From positions 41,284 through 72,287 of the forward strand of contig NW_014040228.1 of assembly GCF_001186125.1 (NCBI RefSeq): 31,004 bases of DNA. Direction: 5' to 3'. This stretch comes from Sphaeroforma arctica JP610 (lineage: Eukaryota; Opisthokonta; Ichthyosporea; Ichthyophonida). Position 1 is the stretch's first letter. Every line of letters starts with the position of its first letter. This document shows positions 1 through 11,171 of this stretch, piece by piece. The notes beneath the pieces were generated by a model, which had not been told where the DNA came from, did not search any database, and worked only from the letters and a program-made list of their open reading frames with translations. The translations under genes and the position numbers were made by a program.

Positions 1-7
1 ATATATA

Positions 8-53
8 TGAGTGTGTGTGTGTATGTGTATGTGTGTGTATGTGTGTGTGTATG

Positions 54-108
<55 letters not shown>
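8..108. repeat. (TG)n microsatellite
   Basis: Alternating TG/TA dinucleotides, almost pure TG from about 55 to 108. The reading frame across it (VCVCVC...) comes from the repeat and is not a gene. Alternating purine-pyrimidine DNA of this kind can adopt Z-DNA. Confidence 0.95.
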
Positions 109-110
<2 letters not shown>

Positions 111-112
<2 letters not shown>

Positions 113-893
113 CTAAACGCGCACACAGACACATGGGAGTAGCGACGAAAGGTGAAGAACACTTCCTGCAGACAGGCGCAGCTTTATCAACTCCAACAGA
201 TGGAAACGCGCGTGACACCGGGTTTCGGCGACTTATATAGTTACATACCTCGCAAAAATCGGCAGCACAGGCCTGAATCCAAATGTATTTTGTATTGAAT
301 TCATCGACTTCGTTACGTACGTAGGTGTCAACACTAGCGTTCGGGTGCGTGTAGCGTTGCTGGTGAGTCGCTTCAAACTACTGAGCGCTACGGAGAAAGA
401 CATTATAGTGATTGAAACTGAATTTACTGAGCGGCGACGTGTCTATGTGAAATGATGTCAGTGCTATTTGTGAAAAGTAGACATATGCCAATCACCCAGA
501 AGGCTTTGTTTCAGAAGAAGGCTAAAGTAAATATCATACATATTTTTCATTTTAGCATATGAGTTTGTTCTGCCAAGCATAGTTGCCCACGCCCCACGGC
601 CTTCGAAATAAATTTAAAATTATAATTACACGCACTAGAAGAGAAGGCGTTCTTTTTTTAAAGGAGAAAACAACAACAGAAAAAAAGCAAAAACAATACC
701 TCACGTCTCACGATTGTGGTCTCTTCGAGTCTTCTCGTCTTGTGTGATAAATGATAATCATGTAAATATTATAAATTTAAATAAGTAAATAAACACCCCG
801 CCTTGTACATTATACATAGCAGATGAACACTTCCGCAGTGATTTGGCTACTGACTACGCACTGCAGTGAGTCAGCTGCAAAGTAGTACCCGCC
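111..893. other. Non-coding DNA upstream of the APMAP-like gene
   Basis: No reading frame with coding character on either strand. AT-rich with A/T runs at 640-700 and 750-790. A TATA-like TATACATA lies at 811-818, about 76 bases before the ATG at 894. It could be the core promoter of the downstream gene, but the match is weak and no transcription start can be read from sequence. Confidence 0.5.
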
Positions 894-3052
894 ATGCACT
901 GGATACTGAATGTGCTAGCAGTCTTTCTGTCTGTGGTGGTAGGGTTTGTCATAACTAACATCCCAGACATTGACCCTCATCCAATGGTCCACCAGCCACT
1001 GCGCCCTCTGCCACAGCGAGGAGACGCGCACGTGACTGCGCTGGACAACGTCGAGTACTTGTTTGCCGACGACAATTCCTTCGTAGGCCCAGAGTCCTTT
1101 GTGTTTGTGGACGACGACACCGCCGTTACAGGCATCAACGACGGCCGCATAGTCAAAATAACAGGTGTGTGAGTGCAGCTATTGTCAGAATAACAGGTGT
1201 ATGAATGCAGATATTGTCAAAATATTAGGTGTGTGAATGCGCTTATATGAATCCGAATAGGTCATGTGTAGAGAGCCGTGCGTTGGTGGCTAACTTCTGC
1301 ACTTGTTTGTGAGTTGTTCTGAGTTGACGTACTAAGAGTGCAGTTAGTGGGCAGTTGCGTTACACACTTCGAGTGCGTTCGTGCGTATTCAGTGCCTTCG
1401 ATCTGTAGCGCACATCACATGTGTGTGAATCTATTGCCCTGCACGCCTACTGACTCGAATGGGTGCGCATGTGTGCTGTAGTTGCTAGTCGATGTGACTG
1501 TGCCTTGTTAGTCATTGGCACATATCACGTTTAGCACCTGCGCAACATTTTTTGTTGTCTGTTGTGTTGTGTTGTGTTTGTTTGTAGTGTTTTATGGTTT
1601 GTGTTGTGTTGTATTGTGTTGTTTGTGTGCGTAGTGTTGTATGGTTTTTGTTGTTTAGGGTTTAGCTCAGTCAGTATAGCGCATGTGTTGTCTGTCGCAA
1701 GTGCCGAATTCTCTAAGCATTAGCTGCAGGCGCCTACCCGAAACTCCACTGTGATGTGTCGTACTTAGTGCCCCTGTTGCTATGGCAACATGGCGCGTAT
1801 TAATTAAACGTATAAGCTGCCTGTTGTTGTGTGCATGCTGGGTTGCCTGCTCTATAGCCTCGGCAGCTATGCGCACTGCAGGAGATGGAATAAGGCATCA
1901 GAGATCACCTACTGGTTGCATGGACACTCCACTGCAATCCACATGCTAAAACCCACAAGACAGACAGCTTTGTGCATGCTGATGGTGTTCATATTATGTC
2001 TTTTACATATGATTTTCATTAGACAGACAGCTGTGTGCATGCCAATGGTGTGCACATTCTGACTCTCACATATGATATCCATTAGACAGGCAGCTGTGTG
2101 CATGCCAATGGTGTTCTTATTCTGACTCTCACATATGATATCCATTAGACGGACAGCTGTGTGCATGCCAATGGTGTTCTTATTCCGACTCTTATATATG
2201 ATATCCAGGTCTAGTAAAGGGCCCCATTCGCTATAATGAAGTGACACGCACAGGTGAGTATGTGGAGGGGTGTGGTGACATTGATAAGGAGCTCGTGTGC
2301 GGCAGACCGCTCGGGATGAAACTGTATCCACTGGACACAAACAAACTGATAGTGGCAGACAACCATGTAAGTGCACCCCGAGTGATAGTGTAGGGTTATA
2401 GAGTTAGGGGGTTTGAAGAAAACATTACATTGTTACCTGCAGCACATGTACCTGCTACTTAGAGAAGCACACCTCTGGTCACCAGGGTAACGGCAGTTGA
2501 GGCGCAGTTGCTTCGGGGTACAGTTGACTGGTATGGCCAACACCGCTGCCTCGTGCAATTACGATAGCGATGGTGGTCAGTATTGTCTGTGGCTGTTGCG
2601 TAGTCTCTGCAAGTGATGCATGTGCCGCTTCGGTGCCATCGTGCCTACGTGATGTTGTGAATGTTTTCTGCAGATACATCACCTTGTCCTCTGCGTGTGT
2701 GACATGTGTTGCATGTGCATCCCTTTCTCTCGTGATAGTATGTCTTCTGCGTGTGTGGTGAGCGTGGCTGAATTCTTGTCCACGGCATTGCGTGCCCTAT
2801 GTATCTGCTCAGAAGATGTCCCATTTTATTTCAACCTGCGATGTATCTATGTAATAGCTACACACTTGTTCTAGTAAGTGCGTCTTCCTTGAGTGGTACC
2901 CCCGAGTGTTTCTGTTGCCCTATACTTGTACGGGTCTTCTACACCCTGCGTTTGACGTAGAGGGTATCACCGTTTAGATAATTGTGCTATCCCTGTAACA
3001 GACTGGTTGCACTCGTGTCTGGATAGTTTCATTTGCGCAGAATATGGTCTAA

Positions 3053-3100
<48 letters not shown>

Positions 3101-6100
3101 TTATGTTTTTATATATTTATATGTATGAGTATATGTATATATATATATGCCGCACTCTCTATATATTCTTATATTCCGATGCATGTACGTCGCGTGTGGT
3201 TCTCTTTCTGTCCAGTTCTTATCCTCCGACCTATGTCGAAAGGAATGCCTTACAATTAAGCAGTGTGGAATGATTGTCTGTCATGTGTGCGAGCGTGAGT
3301 GTAGTGGCTGTAGCATGTCAATTGCCTGATGCACTGGTAGTGACTGTTTGTTGGTGATAACGCAGGGTATTCTCATGGTTGATCTCACCAGTGGTGCTGT
3401 GGATGTGCTGGCGAGCCCACAAGACCACAACCTGACACTGCCCAACGACATCGAAGTGGCCGACAACGGCGACATCTACTGGACACACTCGGGTGAGCAG
3501 TTGTGTGTGTGAGCGTTGGTTGTGAGTGCTTTGATTGTGAGTGCTGTGGTTGTGAGTGCTGTGGTTGTGAGTGCTTTGATTGTGAGTGCTGTGGTTGTGA
3601 GTGCTTTGATTGTGAGTGCTGTGGTTGTGAGCGCTTTGGTTTTGAGTGCTTTGATTGTGAGTGCTGTGGTTGTGAGTGCTGTGGTTGTGAGTGCTGTGGT
3701 TGTGAGTGCTTTGATTGTGAGTGCTGTGGTTGTGAGCGCTTTGGTTGTGAGTGCTTTGATTGTGAGTGCTGTGATTGTGAGTGCTATAGTTTTGAGTGCT
3801 TTGATTGTGAGTGCTGTGGTTGTGAGTGCTTTGATTGTGAGTGCTGTGGTTGTGAGTGCTTTGATTGTGAGTGCGGTGGTTGTGAGTGCTGTGATTGTGA
3901 GCGCTTTGGTTGTGAGTGCTTTGATTGTGAGTGTTGTGGTTGTGAATGCTGTGGTTGTGAGTGCTGTGGTTGTGTGTGCTCTGATTGTGAGTGCTGTGGT
4001 TGTGAGTGCTGTGGTTGTTAGTGCGTTGGTTGTGAGTGCTTTGGTTGTGAGTGCTGTGGTTGTTAGTGCGTTGGTTGTGGGTGTGAGTACTTTTAGTTTG
4101 ATAAATCAGGTATTGTGAACGGTGCAATTGGGGTGAGAATGTGATGTTATTGCCTTTTAGACTTCAAATAGACACCTAAACCCTAAACCCTGAAGTCTGC
4201 TGATATCACCCTCACTTGACTCTCCCTGCACTGAGGCAGCAAGGTTGTGAATTACGCTCAGCAATAGCCAATCTGTCACGAAAGAGGTGTGGTGATGTGA
4301 ACTTATGGGACTGGTTTCGTATCATTTAGTCACCATCTCAATCCCTCACATGCTTGATCTGCCTGTGCAGGCCCTACTTATCGACATACAATACACCATG
4401 TTATAATGGCGTGTGCACCCTCTGGTAAACTATTCAAGTACAACCGCGACTCTCAGAAGGTACCTTTGGTGATTTATGTGTGTGTGTGCCACTTAGTCCA
4501 ACCATGTTACCCGGCAGTGCAATAGCTTATGAATGCAACGCAGTACTGAGTACTTGGCGTAGGCAATTTTGATCGAGCCTTCTAGTCGCTGTTGTGGTCG
4601 TAGTCTATGGTGTGCGTTTTGCCTGCGTTGTAGTAGCCAGAGTGTAGGCTGCCCATTTGCTTTCCAGATTGTATTATCGCTTCGAGAGGGTGTTGTTGGC
4701 AGACTGTTTGCCACGTGTGGTCCGTATGATTTAAAGCATGCAGACACAAGGATTCGACAAGTGAGGGAATTGACATCTGTCGTATGAGTTAAAACGGATG
4801 GGTGACGTACTGCATGGGCACCGGCACAGTTTACATCTGAATTGTGAGTGCGAAGTCTTAAACCTAAAACCCCAAAACCCTAAAACCCAAAGACGCATAC
4901 CACCAACTAATAGGTGGAAGTGTTGAAAGACGATCTGAGGTTCCCAAATGGAATCACGATGAGTCATGACGGGAAACGCCTACTGATAGCCAGCTGTTGC
5001 ACCGCATCTGTCAATCAGTTTTATCTTGAGGGCCCTAAGATGGGCACAGTGGAGCCGTTCATCACTGATCTGCAAGGTGGGCATAACTGTGTGAACTATA
5101 CTACAGTATGCATATAGTTACATATCCAACTATTACTACAGTCTACATATAGTTACATATCCAACTATAACTACAGTATGCATTTAGCTAAATATCCCAT
5201 GCTTAGAGGCCCCGATTTGTGACTGCAAGTTTCATGTGATGCTGCGCCAGCGCCCATTTGTGGCGGATAAAAAGTTCGAAGCGAAATGTCGAAATAAGCT
5301 TAATTTGATCGATGGACTCTGCCCGTACAAACCTCAACAGTCCATTGCAGACAATGAATCTGTGTATGTATGAGATGACTTTGCGGGTGGCCTATGTGCG
5401 TCTTCCTATGCCATCGTTACCTACCAACATATCTCACGGATGCTTGTCGTCATATAGCGTACCGGTTCTCTTGTTGAACTGGTACTGTTCGTATTAGTTT
5501 GCGTACACCCAGATCTACGGATTCGCATCAGGCGGGAATAGTAATGACAAACGCATAACAATCGACAGGCACGCCAGACAACATCCGTCGGAATGTGCGA
5601 GCGGATGGTAAAGTATCGTATTTTGTGGGTTTAGGGAGTAAGCGTTCGGCACCATTTGCGCTGGAAAACCTTGTCGGTAAGTGGAATGCTTGCCATAATT
5701 TGTGCGTGTCAAATAATCTAATGACGAATTACCAGACTTTGTTGTAGTATTTTCGAGTGAGTGGCAGCTTCATCAGCTGTCAATATGCGGGAGCATCCTA
5801 TTTGCATTGATCTGATTCTACAGCCACTTCTCATAGATGTCATTTCCTATCCACCCTGCTGTACTGGCTTTCTAAAGCGCAAACTTTCTGACTCACAATT
5901 ATCGCTTATTTATTAACCAAATCAAACACTATCCACTATCATACTGCTCTCGATATCTCTGGCCGAAAACTTGCCCATCTAAGGCCCTTACCCGTTCATC
6001 AAACGAGTGATTGCTAGCCTTCCACTGAACACATTTTCGTCGCTCGTACCAAAGTATGGGGTTCAAATAAGTCCGTTTACGATTACCTGTGCTTGATTTT

Positions 6101-6547
6101 CTTGCATGTCTATTCGCACATCTGCAGCCTTTTCGCGGAGTTGAATGATTGTTGAAACAATACGCGACAACCGTTGAGTTCTTCTCACTAACACCTCACG
6201 GCATTCGCTTATGCTCGAGTTTTCATCGGAACAGCTGTTCTCATACAACTCTTACTCTTCAATCGATTCTGCGACAGAAGCGTCGCTATTGAGCAAGTAC
6301 ACAGATCACGTATCATTCTGAGTGTTGTTTTTATCGTGTTCCTGCTAGATTTGGTCAGGTACTAGACCTCCGTGAAGATGATAGAGATCCCACCAAGGGA
6401 ACCATAGGCCACTACTATATCGACTACCAAGATAGGAAAGTGGATGGCAAAAGTGTGTATTGGGCAAGTGAAGCCGAAATACATAACGGTTATTTGTACA
6501 TCGGCAGCTGGTGTGCTCCATACCTTAGTCGGGTAAAAATTGAATAG
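894..6547 (+). CDS. Strictosidine synthase-like / APMAP-like protein, 8 exons, about 394 aa
   Basis: Proposed exons: 894-1164, 2209-2366, 3366-3492, 4371-4459, 4914-5076, 5569-5676, 5984-6053, 6349-6547 (TAG stop). All introns are GT-AG and all junctions keep frame, giving about 394 aa against 416 for human adipocyte plasma membrane-associated protein (APMAP). Residues 3-21 form a hydrophobic N-terminal segment (WILNVLAVFLSVVVGFVIT), a signal anchor as in APMAP, so the propeller should face the ER lumen or outside. Family landmarks in order: GPESFVFVDD, ITGLVKG, CGRPLGMKL, LIVADNHGILMVDL, LPNDIEVADNGDIYWT, SGKLFKYNR, LRFPNGITMSHDGKRL, GTPDNIRR, FIKRVIASLP, HNGYLYIGSW, APYLSRVKI. The family folds as a six-bladed beta-propeller. 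Animal APMAP has arylesterase activity, while plant strictosidine synthase makes an alkaloid precursor. Substrate here is unknown. Exon 6 ends in phase 1 and exon 7 in phase 2; the exon 7-8 junction (AA|GTATGG...CTAG|A) was chosen because it keeps VPKFGQVLDL, matching VPRYSLVLEL in APMAP. Intact and apparently functional. Confidence 0.88.
1958..2207. repeat. 63-bp minisatellite, 4 units, at the end of intron 1
   Basis: Units start with AGACAGACAGCT-like sequence at 1958, 2021, 2084 and 2147, a period of 63 bases. The internal units end in a pyrimidine/AT stretch then ATTAG. The last unit ends ATATCCAG, which is the splice acceptor used for exon 2 at 2209. Each unit therefore carries a copy of a potential 3' splice site. 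Confidence 0.85.
3052..3158. repeat. (TA)n microsatellite in intron 2
   Basis: About 20 uninterrupted TA units followed by degenerate TA/TATG sequence. It sits in the middle of intron 2 (2367-3365) of the APMAP-like gene. The IYIYIY frame across it is a repeat artefact. Confidence 0.93.
3511..4095. repeat. 15-bp minisatellite, about 38 units, in intron 3
   Basis: Tandem unit of the form TTGTGAGTGCTKTGR, repeated about 38 times with scattered substitutions and no visible length changes. It begins within 20 bases of the exon 3 donor (GTGAGC at 3493). Nearly every unit contains GTGAGT, a consensus 5' splice site. Since 15 is a multiple of 3 and the units lack stops, long frames are open on both strands; these are not genes. 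Confidence 0.95.
4175..4191. repeat. Telomere-like CCCTAAA tract (intron 3)
   Basis: CCTAAACCCTAAACCCT, about two and a half units of the TTTAGGG-type telomere repeat read on the other strand. Too short to be a telomere; an interstitial relic or chance. Confidence 0.6.
4858..4890. repeat. Degenerate CCCTAAA-type tract (intron 4)
   Basis: Four degenerate units (TTAAACCTAAAACCCC, AAAACCCTAAAACCC). It lies about 25 bases before the exon 5 acceptor at 4913, so it occupies the polypyrimidine/branch region of intron 4. Confidence 0.55.
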
Positions 6548-6979
6548 CGCAACATACTGGTCAAAATTAGATGCATACTGCGTTTAGAAACGCAACAACT
6601 ATCATGAGGGCAGTTGTAATTTATCAAGTGTATATGAGCCATAAAGAATCCTTCTTCCCTGAAAATTCATCCGTATTTTCTGTTGCTAAAATTCTGGCCT
6701 AAATATATTGCAAATCACACTTTATGTTTTGGAGCAACACAACGGCCCTGCGATTGATCAAATTGGGACTGGCATCCAAGTGGTGAAGTATCCACAGCAT
6801 ATTGATTAAGCTCTCAATTTCGCGGGTGGAGTTGGGAAATACGGTAATTTCAAAGGGGTCTTCTACCTATTGTAGGGGTGTGTGCGGAGTATTAAACAAT
6901 GATATTTAGCCAGCCAAAACCCCCGATGTACTCTAAGCTGCTTTCGCCTGTCGACCTGCCTCGCCTGCTGCCCATCGGT

Positions 6980-7084
6980 ACTCAGTGGTAGCCTAACTTT
7001 ATAATACTGCATAGGTTACTCAGTGGTAGCCTAACTTTATAATACGGCATAGATTATATATGCTAATGTTATAATACTGTATAG
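6980..7084. repeat. 38-bp tandem repeat, 2 good units plus a degenerate third
   Basis: The unit ACTCAGTGGTAGCCTAACTT... starts at 6980 and 7018. A third, decayed unit ends TACTGTATAG at 7084, directly before the candidate exon at 7085. Each unit carries a TATAATACTG-CATAG segment, so the possible acceptor AG is part of the repeat. Confidence 0.75.
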
Positions 7085-7234
7085 GTTTTCGGTGAGATAT
7101 GTGAAGGGATCTTGTTTCGTGATAGTTTTGACAAGTTACAACAGATAGAGTTGGTGGATTTAATGGGCAATGTAGTATCGCTGAAACATTCACCGCGACC
7201 CTCCCTGAAAGCCCAATCCTCGGCATGTCAATAA
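7085..7234 (+). CDS. Candidate alternative ninth exon of the APMAP-like gene
   Basis: An AG at 7083-7084 opens a frame of 49 codons ending in TAA at 7232-7234. It contains coding-like sequence such as GEICEGILFRDSFDKLQQIE and MGNVVSLKHSPRP. A GT at 6533 inside exon 8 (AGTCGG|GTAAAA) would join it in phase 0, replacing only the last residues VKIE. The stop overlaps a poly(A) signal AATAAA (7230-7235), with a second AATAAA at 7269-7274, whereas no AATAAA follows the TAG at 6547 closely. APMAP relatives normally end near the exon 8 stop, so this tail would be lineage-specific. If not coding, it is probably 3' UTR. Confidence 0.45.
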   Translation, partial: VFGEICEGILFRDSFDKLQQIELVDLMGNVVSLKHSPRPSLKAQSSACQ

Positions 7235-7274
7235 AATACGAATTGACACTCCTGAGATTGTAATTTATAATAAA
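7230..7274 (+). terminator. Poly(A) signals, probable 3' end of the APMAP-like gene
   Basis: AATAAA at 7230-7235 and again at 7269-7274, followed by an A-rich stretch. They are the first canonical signals downstream of the gene on the plus strand. Confidence 0.45.
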
Positions 7275-7499
7275 ATGTATAAAAAACTGAAGAAGAAGTC
7301 CACCTAAGGGGTTACACAGAATAAGAAATGAGTGCTGCTTGAACCGAGTCGGAATTGCATACTCTACACTTCAGAAACTTCAACAGTATGCGTTGCTATG
7401 ATATAAAAGACTGCGTGCAAAAAATAAAGGCTAGAGCGCCATATAGTATCATATGTCGATGATGCGGGGCGCTCATGGCGTTCCACTACTATATTGCTG

Positions 7500-7582
7500 C
7501 ATTTGATTCTTATTTGTCGTTTGCCTTGTTGAATTTACTGCATTTGATCCTTATTTGTCGTTTGCCTTGTTGAATTTACTGC
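7500..7582. repeat. 41-bp tandem duplication
   Basis: Two near-identical copies of CATTTGATTCTTATTTGTCG...TTACTG, at 7500-7540 and 7541-7582. Confidence 0.9.
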
Positions 7583-10500
7583 GCTTGACTCGTTTTGTGA
7601 ATAGAAAGGTGGCATGTATGAGTATCCTCAAATGGCAAGGATACTCCGCCGGTTTATATTTTAGGACATAATGTGTGGGTCAAGTGCAAATTTCTTGATA
7701 GACGCTTCCCTCCGTGTTCAAGTAGCCAAATCGTTGTAGCGTCACAAACAGAATATGTATTGCTTCTGTCAGTCAAAAGTCGGCATGTGCTATGATGGTC
7801 CGCTTTAAATCGATATTAGATGCTCGAAAACATTCCTAGAACGTTTACTACCCAAGATCGGAATGTTGCTCTCCGCTACTTTAATTTATCATCTTAGAGC
7901 TTTGTTCGCAGTCCGCAGATGATACCAAGATACGATCTGTGTAAAAATAGCAACTGCTTCTTGTAATAAGTTAAAATATGTCTATCCAGTCAACACAAAT
8001 CCAGCAGTTTACAAATTCTAGTCCCTTCTCACACTTACATGTTGCGGAACATTCAAATCCTTTCAGTACTTGCTGGTTATGATGTATTTTCAGGCATTCA
8101 TGGGTTAAAATTGGTGATTCAAGTGTAATTTGGAAAATGAAAATTCCTTTGAAGGGACATCTAGTCCATGAATTGACTGCACTTATGTAACCTTTTTCTT
8201 GTACCGATGCAGACTGCAACCAGTGCAGATAAATGTGGTTTACGTATCTTACAATCTCTACTGTCTTTCTCATCGCCAAACTTCGATTAGGCCTTGTAGG
8301 ACACTTTATCTAAATACCTTGTATGAGAGCCTGACAATGTTCCAATGATGACATGTATGTCTCAGGCTAGAATTGTGGAGAAAATATACGCAGACGAAAA
8401 TTCATAGTAAAACTTCAATCTTAACATAAGATTAACTTACGCTCTTCGGCCTATTGCACATTCAAGCATCTTATAAATTGATTACCATTTTTCTACTATT
8501 GGATTGACATTGTTTGTAGAAATCATATAAGCCGCAGTGAAAAGAATCGTGGCATTACTTGTTTACAAATTAAGTCGAGAATATACATTTTATTTTACAC
8601 CAGTCCGTATCATTGGCATCAGATTCAGATTGAAAGGCAAACAGGAAATAACACGTGAACCACCTTGCCCGAATGAGCGAGTTTGATACTTTGCCATTAG
8701 CAACGACACAGTAAACTAGCATGTTGAGTGGATTTTGAACACGCCGATACATTACAAAGTCGTCCGAATCAAGAACCTTTGAAGCGTACAGTACACGTGA
8801 ACTATGCACTGAAAGTACTGGCAGTTCCAGTGTTCTCTTTTTGGAAGTATTCACGGAAACAATGCCTTACCGACGTTGTTCGCGACAATAACGAATACAG
8901 CCGTACACATATGTATACAACTATGAATACATAAATTATCTATATAGATAGGTATGTATGTAAGTGGTAGATATTTTGGAGCAGCGTCTTGTGTGTATGT
9001 ATCCATACCGCATATGATGTATAGTTATCAACATATGTGCTTATATGCTATGTTTCTAGCATCTATCCACGTACCATAATGGTATAGTGACATACAAGCT
9101 ATATACTCATTCAGTGCCACCGGGGATGCAAGTCGTCAAAGACAAGCCAAGTAAGCGACATAAATGACATAGTGAGTCACTAGTGATACTTCCCTCGAAA
9201 ATTCAGTATCAGAATTTCTTCAGACGCTGAAACTCTCACAAACATAGAATATATCGTGCTCAAAGCTAGGCGAACCATGTATACTGCCACGTGTGACAGG
9301 TTGAATGCCCTAGAACGTTTGAATCGTATTGCTATTATTCTATAGAGGTTTGTTGCTTCTAGAAAAACACCAGGTCCAACATTAAAGATGCCTGCCAACG
9401 GCAAGGCTCGCACGTTCAATCACATCTTGGCGACTAGGTCATGGGGAAGGGGTCCATCTAGATGTGATTCTTACGAGTTTAGTTAAAGAGTTAGCCGACT
9501 ATACAACGTTACCGTATAAGAACAGTTCATTATTCCTTATCACGAAATCTAGCATCCTCATTCACTGCACGCACTGCACACTGATGATGTAAAGGGTTGC
9601 GACGCTTATTCCGATCTGATCGCATATAACCGTGTTCTTCGATTGCACCTGCGATGCGTGTTCGTATAAAGATGTTAGTATATTTGGCACGTACAGCAGT
9701 GTCTTGATTTATTCTACGTTCCATCTCAATATTCACTTATGCTCGTTATTCAATTGTCATCTAATTTTTTGTAGAACGTTGAAAAATCCCGAACTTTGTG
9801 TTTGAATCTATTGTAATAGCTGTTTTACTAACCGTCATTGTTGATGATTGTATATTCTCGCTGAAATATGTCGGCACCTTCAAATGTAAAGATCAAAGAT
9901 ATTCCTTCCTTCGTATGCTCTATTTCTGCAGTACATATTTTATATTGTGTAAAACAAGCGGGTTACTAATATTGAAGCGCATGTAAACATATTTTATAGA
10001 CATATTCATAGAGTTGGAATACATTTAAACGTCAAGGTAAATGTTCGCTGAAATCATAACAATAAATTTTAGGACTTCTGATAACGAAATAGTACATTTT
10101 CGAGTATCTAGGCTCTACTGCGGACACTACTTGAAATAGTAGCTCCCCCCCCCGGAGCACCCCCAACCCCCCTCCCCCACCACCACCTCTTCCAAAAAAT
10201 AGAGATACATACCGAAAAGGGCATCAAGTGATGAAATCTGATACTTAATTGTGGCACTTGGTATATTACTGAATACTCTGAACGCAATATAATGAACTGA
10301 GAAATAGGACATGATTTTGACTCCTCCTAGCCAGTCGAATAGATGTACCCGCCTATGCCTTAAATGGGATCGAGTGCTAGGTACCCCGATTTTTGACGAA
10401 CGAAATATGTAAATCTTGTCTTGGATACTGACACCGAATCAATTTAGATAGACGGAGTGAGTATTTAAAGCGGAACTACAAAGACAACAAGTATTGTGTT

Positions 10501-10708
10501 CTCCATTCTTGTAGCTCACTACCGAGGGCTGAAGCTGTTTAGAACTTACTTTCACTTTTCGCAATTTATCATATTGGTGTGTGTCTTTAGCGCAAACTTT
10601 TTAGTATAGTATAGCCAACCTGGTTATTAGACCCTTTTTTACACGTATTTTTAAGTTTATAAAATGCTGTCGGTATTGTGACTACGAGTGTTTGTAGGTA
10701 TCTGAGTT
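7583..10708. other. Unassigned DNA with weak minus-strand reading frames
   Basis: No recognisable gene. Minus-strand frames of 60-102 codons occur at 9736-9530, 9419-9180, 8854-8570 and 8279-7971. Two have fairly protein-like composition: 8854-8570 (YCVVANGKVSNSLIRARWFT) and 8279-7971 (several Cys, CSATCKCEKG). I could not join them through convincing splice sites or assign a family. They may be exons of an unknown minus-strand gene, remnants of a transposon related to the one at 12-14 kb, or chance. The plus strand shows nothing. Confidence 0.25.
10144..10190 (-). other. G-quadruplex / i-motif candidate
   Basis: On the plus strand C9, C5, C6 and C5 runs are separated by short spacers, followed by CCACCACCACC. 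The minus strand therefore has four or more G-runs of at least five with loops of 1-7 bases, which satisfies the classical G-quadruplex pattern. It stands out in an otherwise AT-rich stretch. Confidence 0.7.
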
Positions 10709-11066
10709 TTCAATTCAGCTACATGTGCATAGCACAAAGTTTTGAGATGATGCAGCGATGGAAGTAAGTTTGAGGTTTAAATATAATATCAATAAAAATT
10801 ACATTTATAGCATATCTAAAGCCTTCCTCCTTATATCGGCCCTGTTTCTGTGCTCGCACCGCATCCTGGTGATTACAATTGTATGATTCAATTCAGCTAC
10901 GTGTGCATAGCACAAAGTTTTGAGATGATACAGCTATGGAAGTAGGTTTGAGGTTTAAATATAATATCAATAAAAATTACATATATAACATATCTAAAGC
11001 CTTCCTCCTTATATCGGCCCTGTTTCTGTGCTCGCACCGTATCCTGGTGATTACAATTGTATGATT
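10709..11066. repeat. 178-bp tandem duplication
   Basis: Two copies with a period of 178 bases: CAATTCAGCTAC at 10711 and again at 10889, both ending GATTACAATTGTATGATT. They differ at only a handful of positions, so the duplication is recent. Confidence 0.92.
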
Positions 11067-11171
11067 GGATCCCAAGCTATCATAACCTGTTTCTGTTTGT
11101 ATTTCCCTTCATAGTCCTAGTTGCCTACACTCTTTTTTGGATTCACTCGTGATACCAGTATACTATTACGT

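Noticed and set aside
7-240. Frame starting in the (TG)n tract
   Set aside because: Low-complexity VCVCVC translation and no similarity to a known protein.
1958-2207. CRISPR-like array
   Set aside because: The 63-bp units are contiguous with no unique spacers, and the context is a eukaryotic intron.
3503-4118. Long Cys-rich and Val-rich frames, and a His/Asn-rich frame on the other strand
   Set aside because: They are translations of the 15-bp minisatellite, which has no stops in several frames. The region is an intron of the APMAP-like gene.
10709-11066. 178-bp duplication as a pair of terminal repeats
   Set aside because: The two copies are directly adjacent with nothing between them, so it is a plain tandem duplication.
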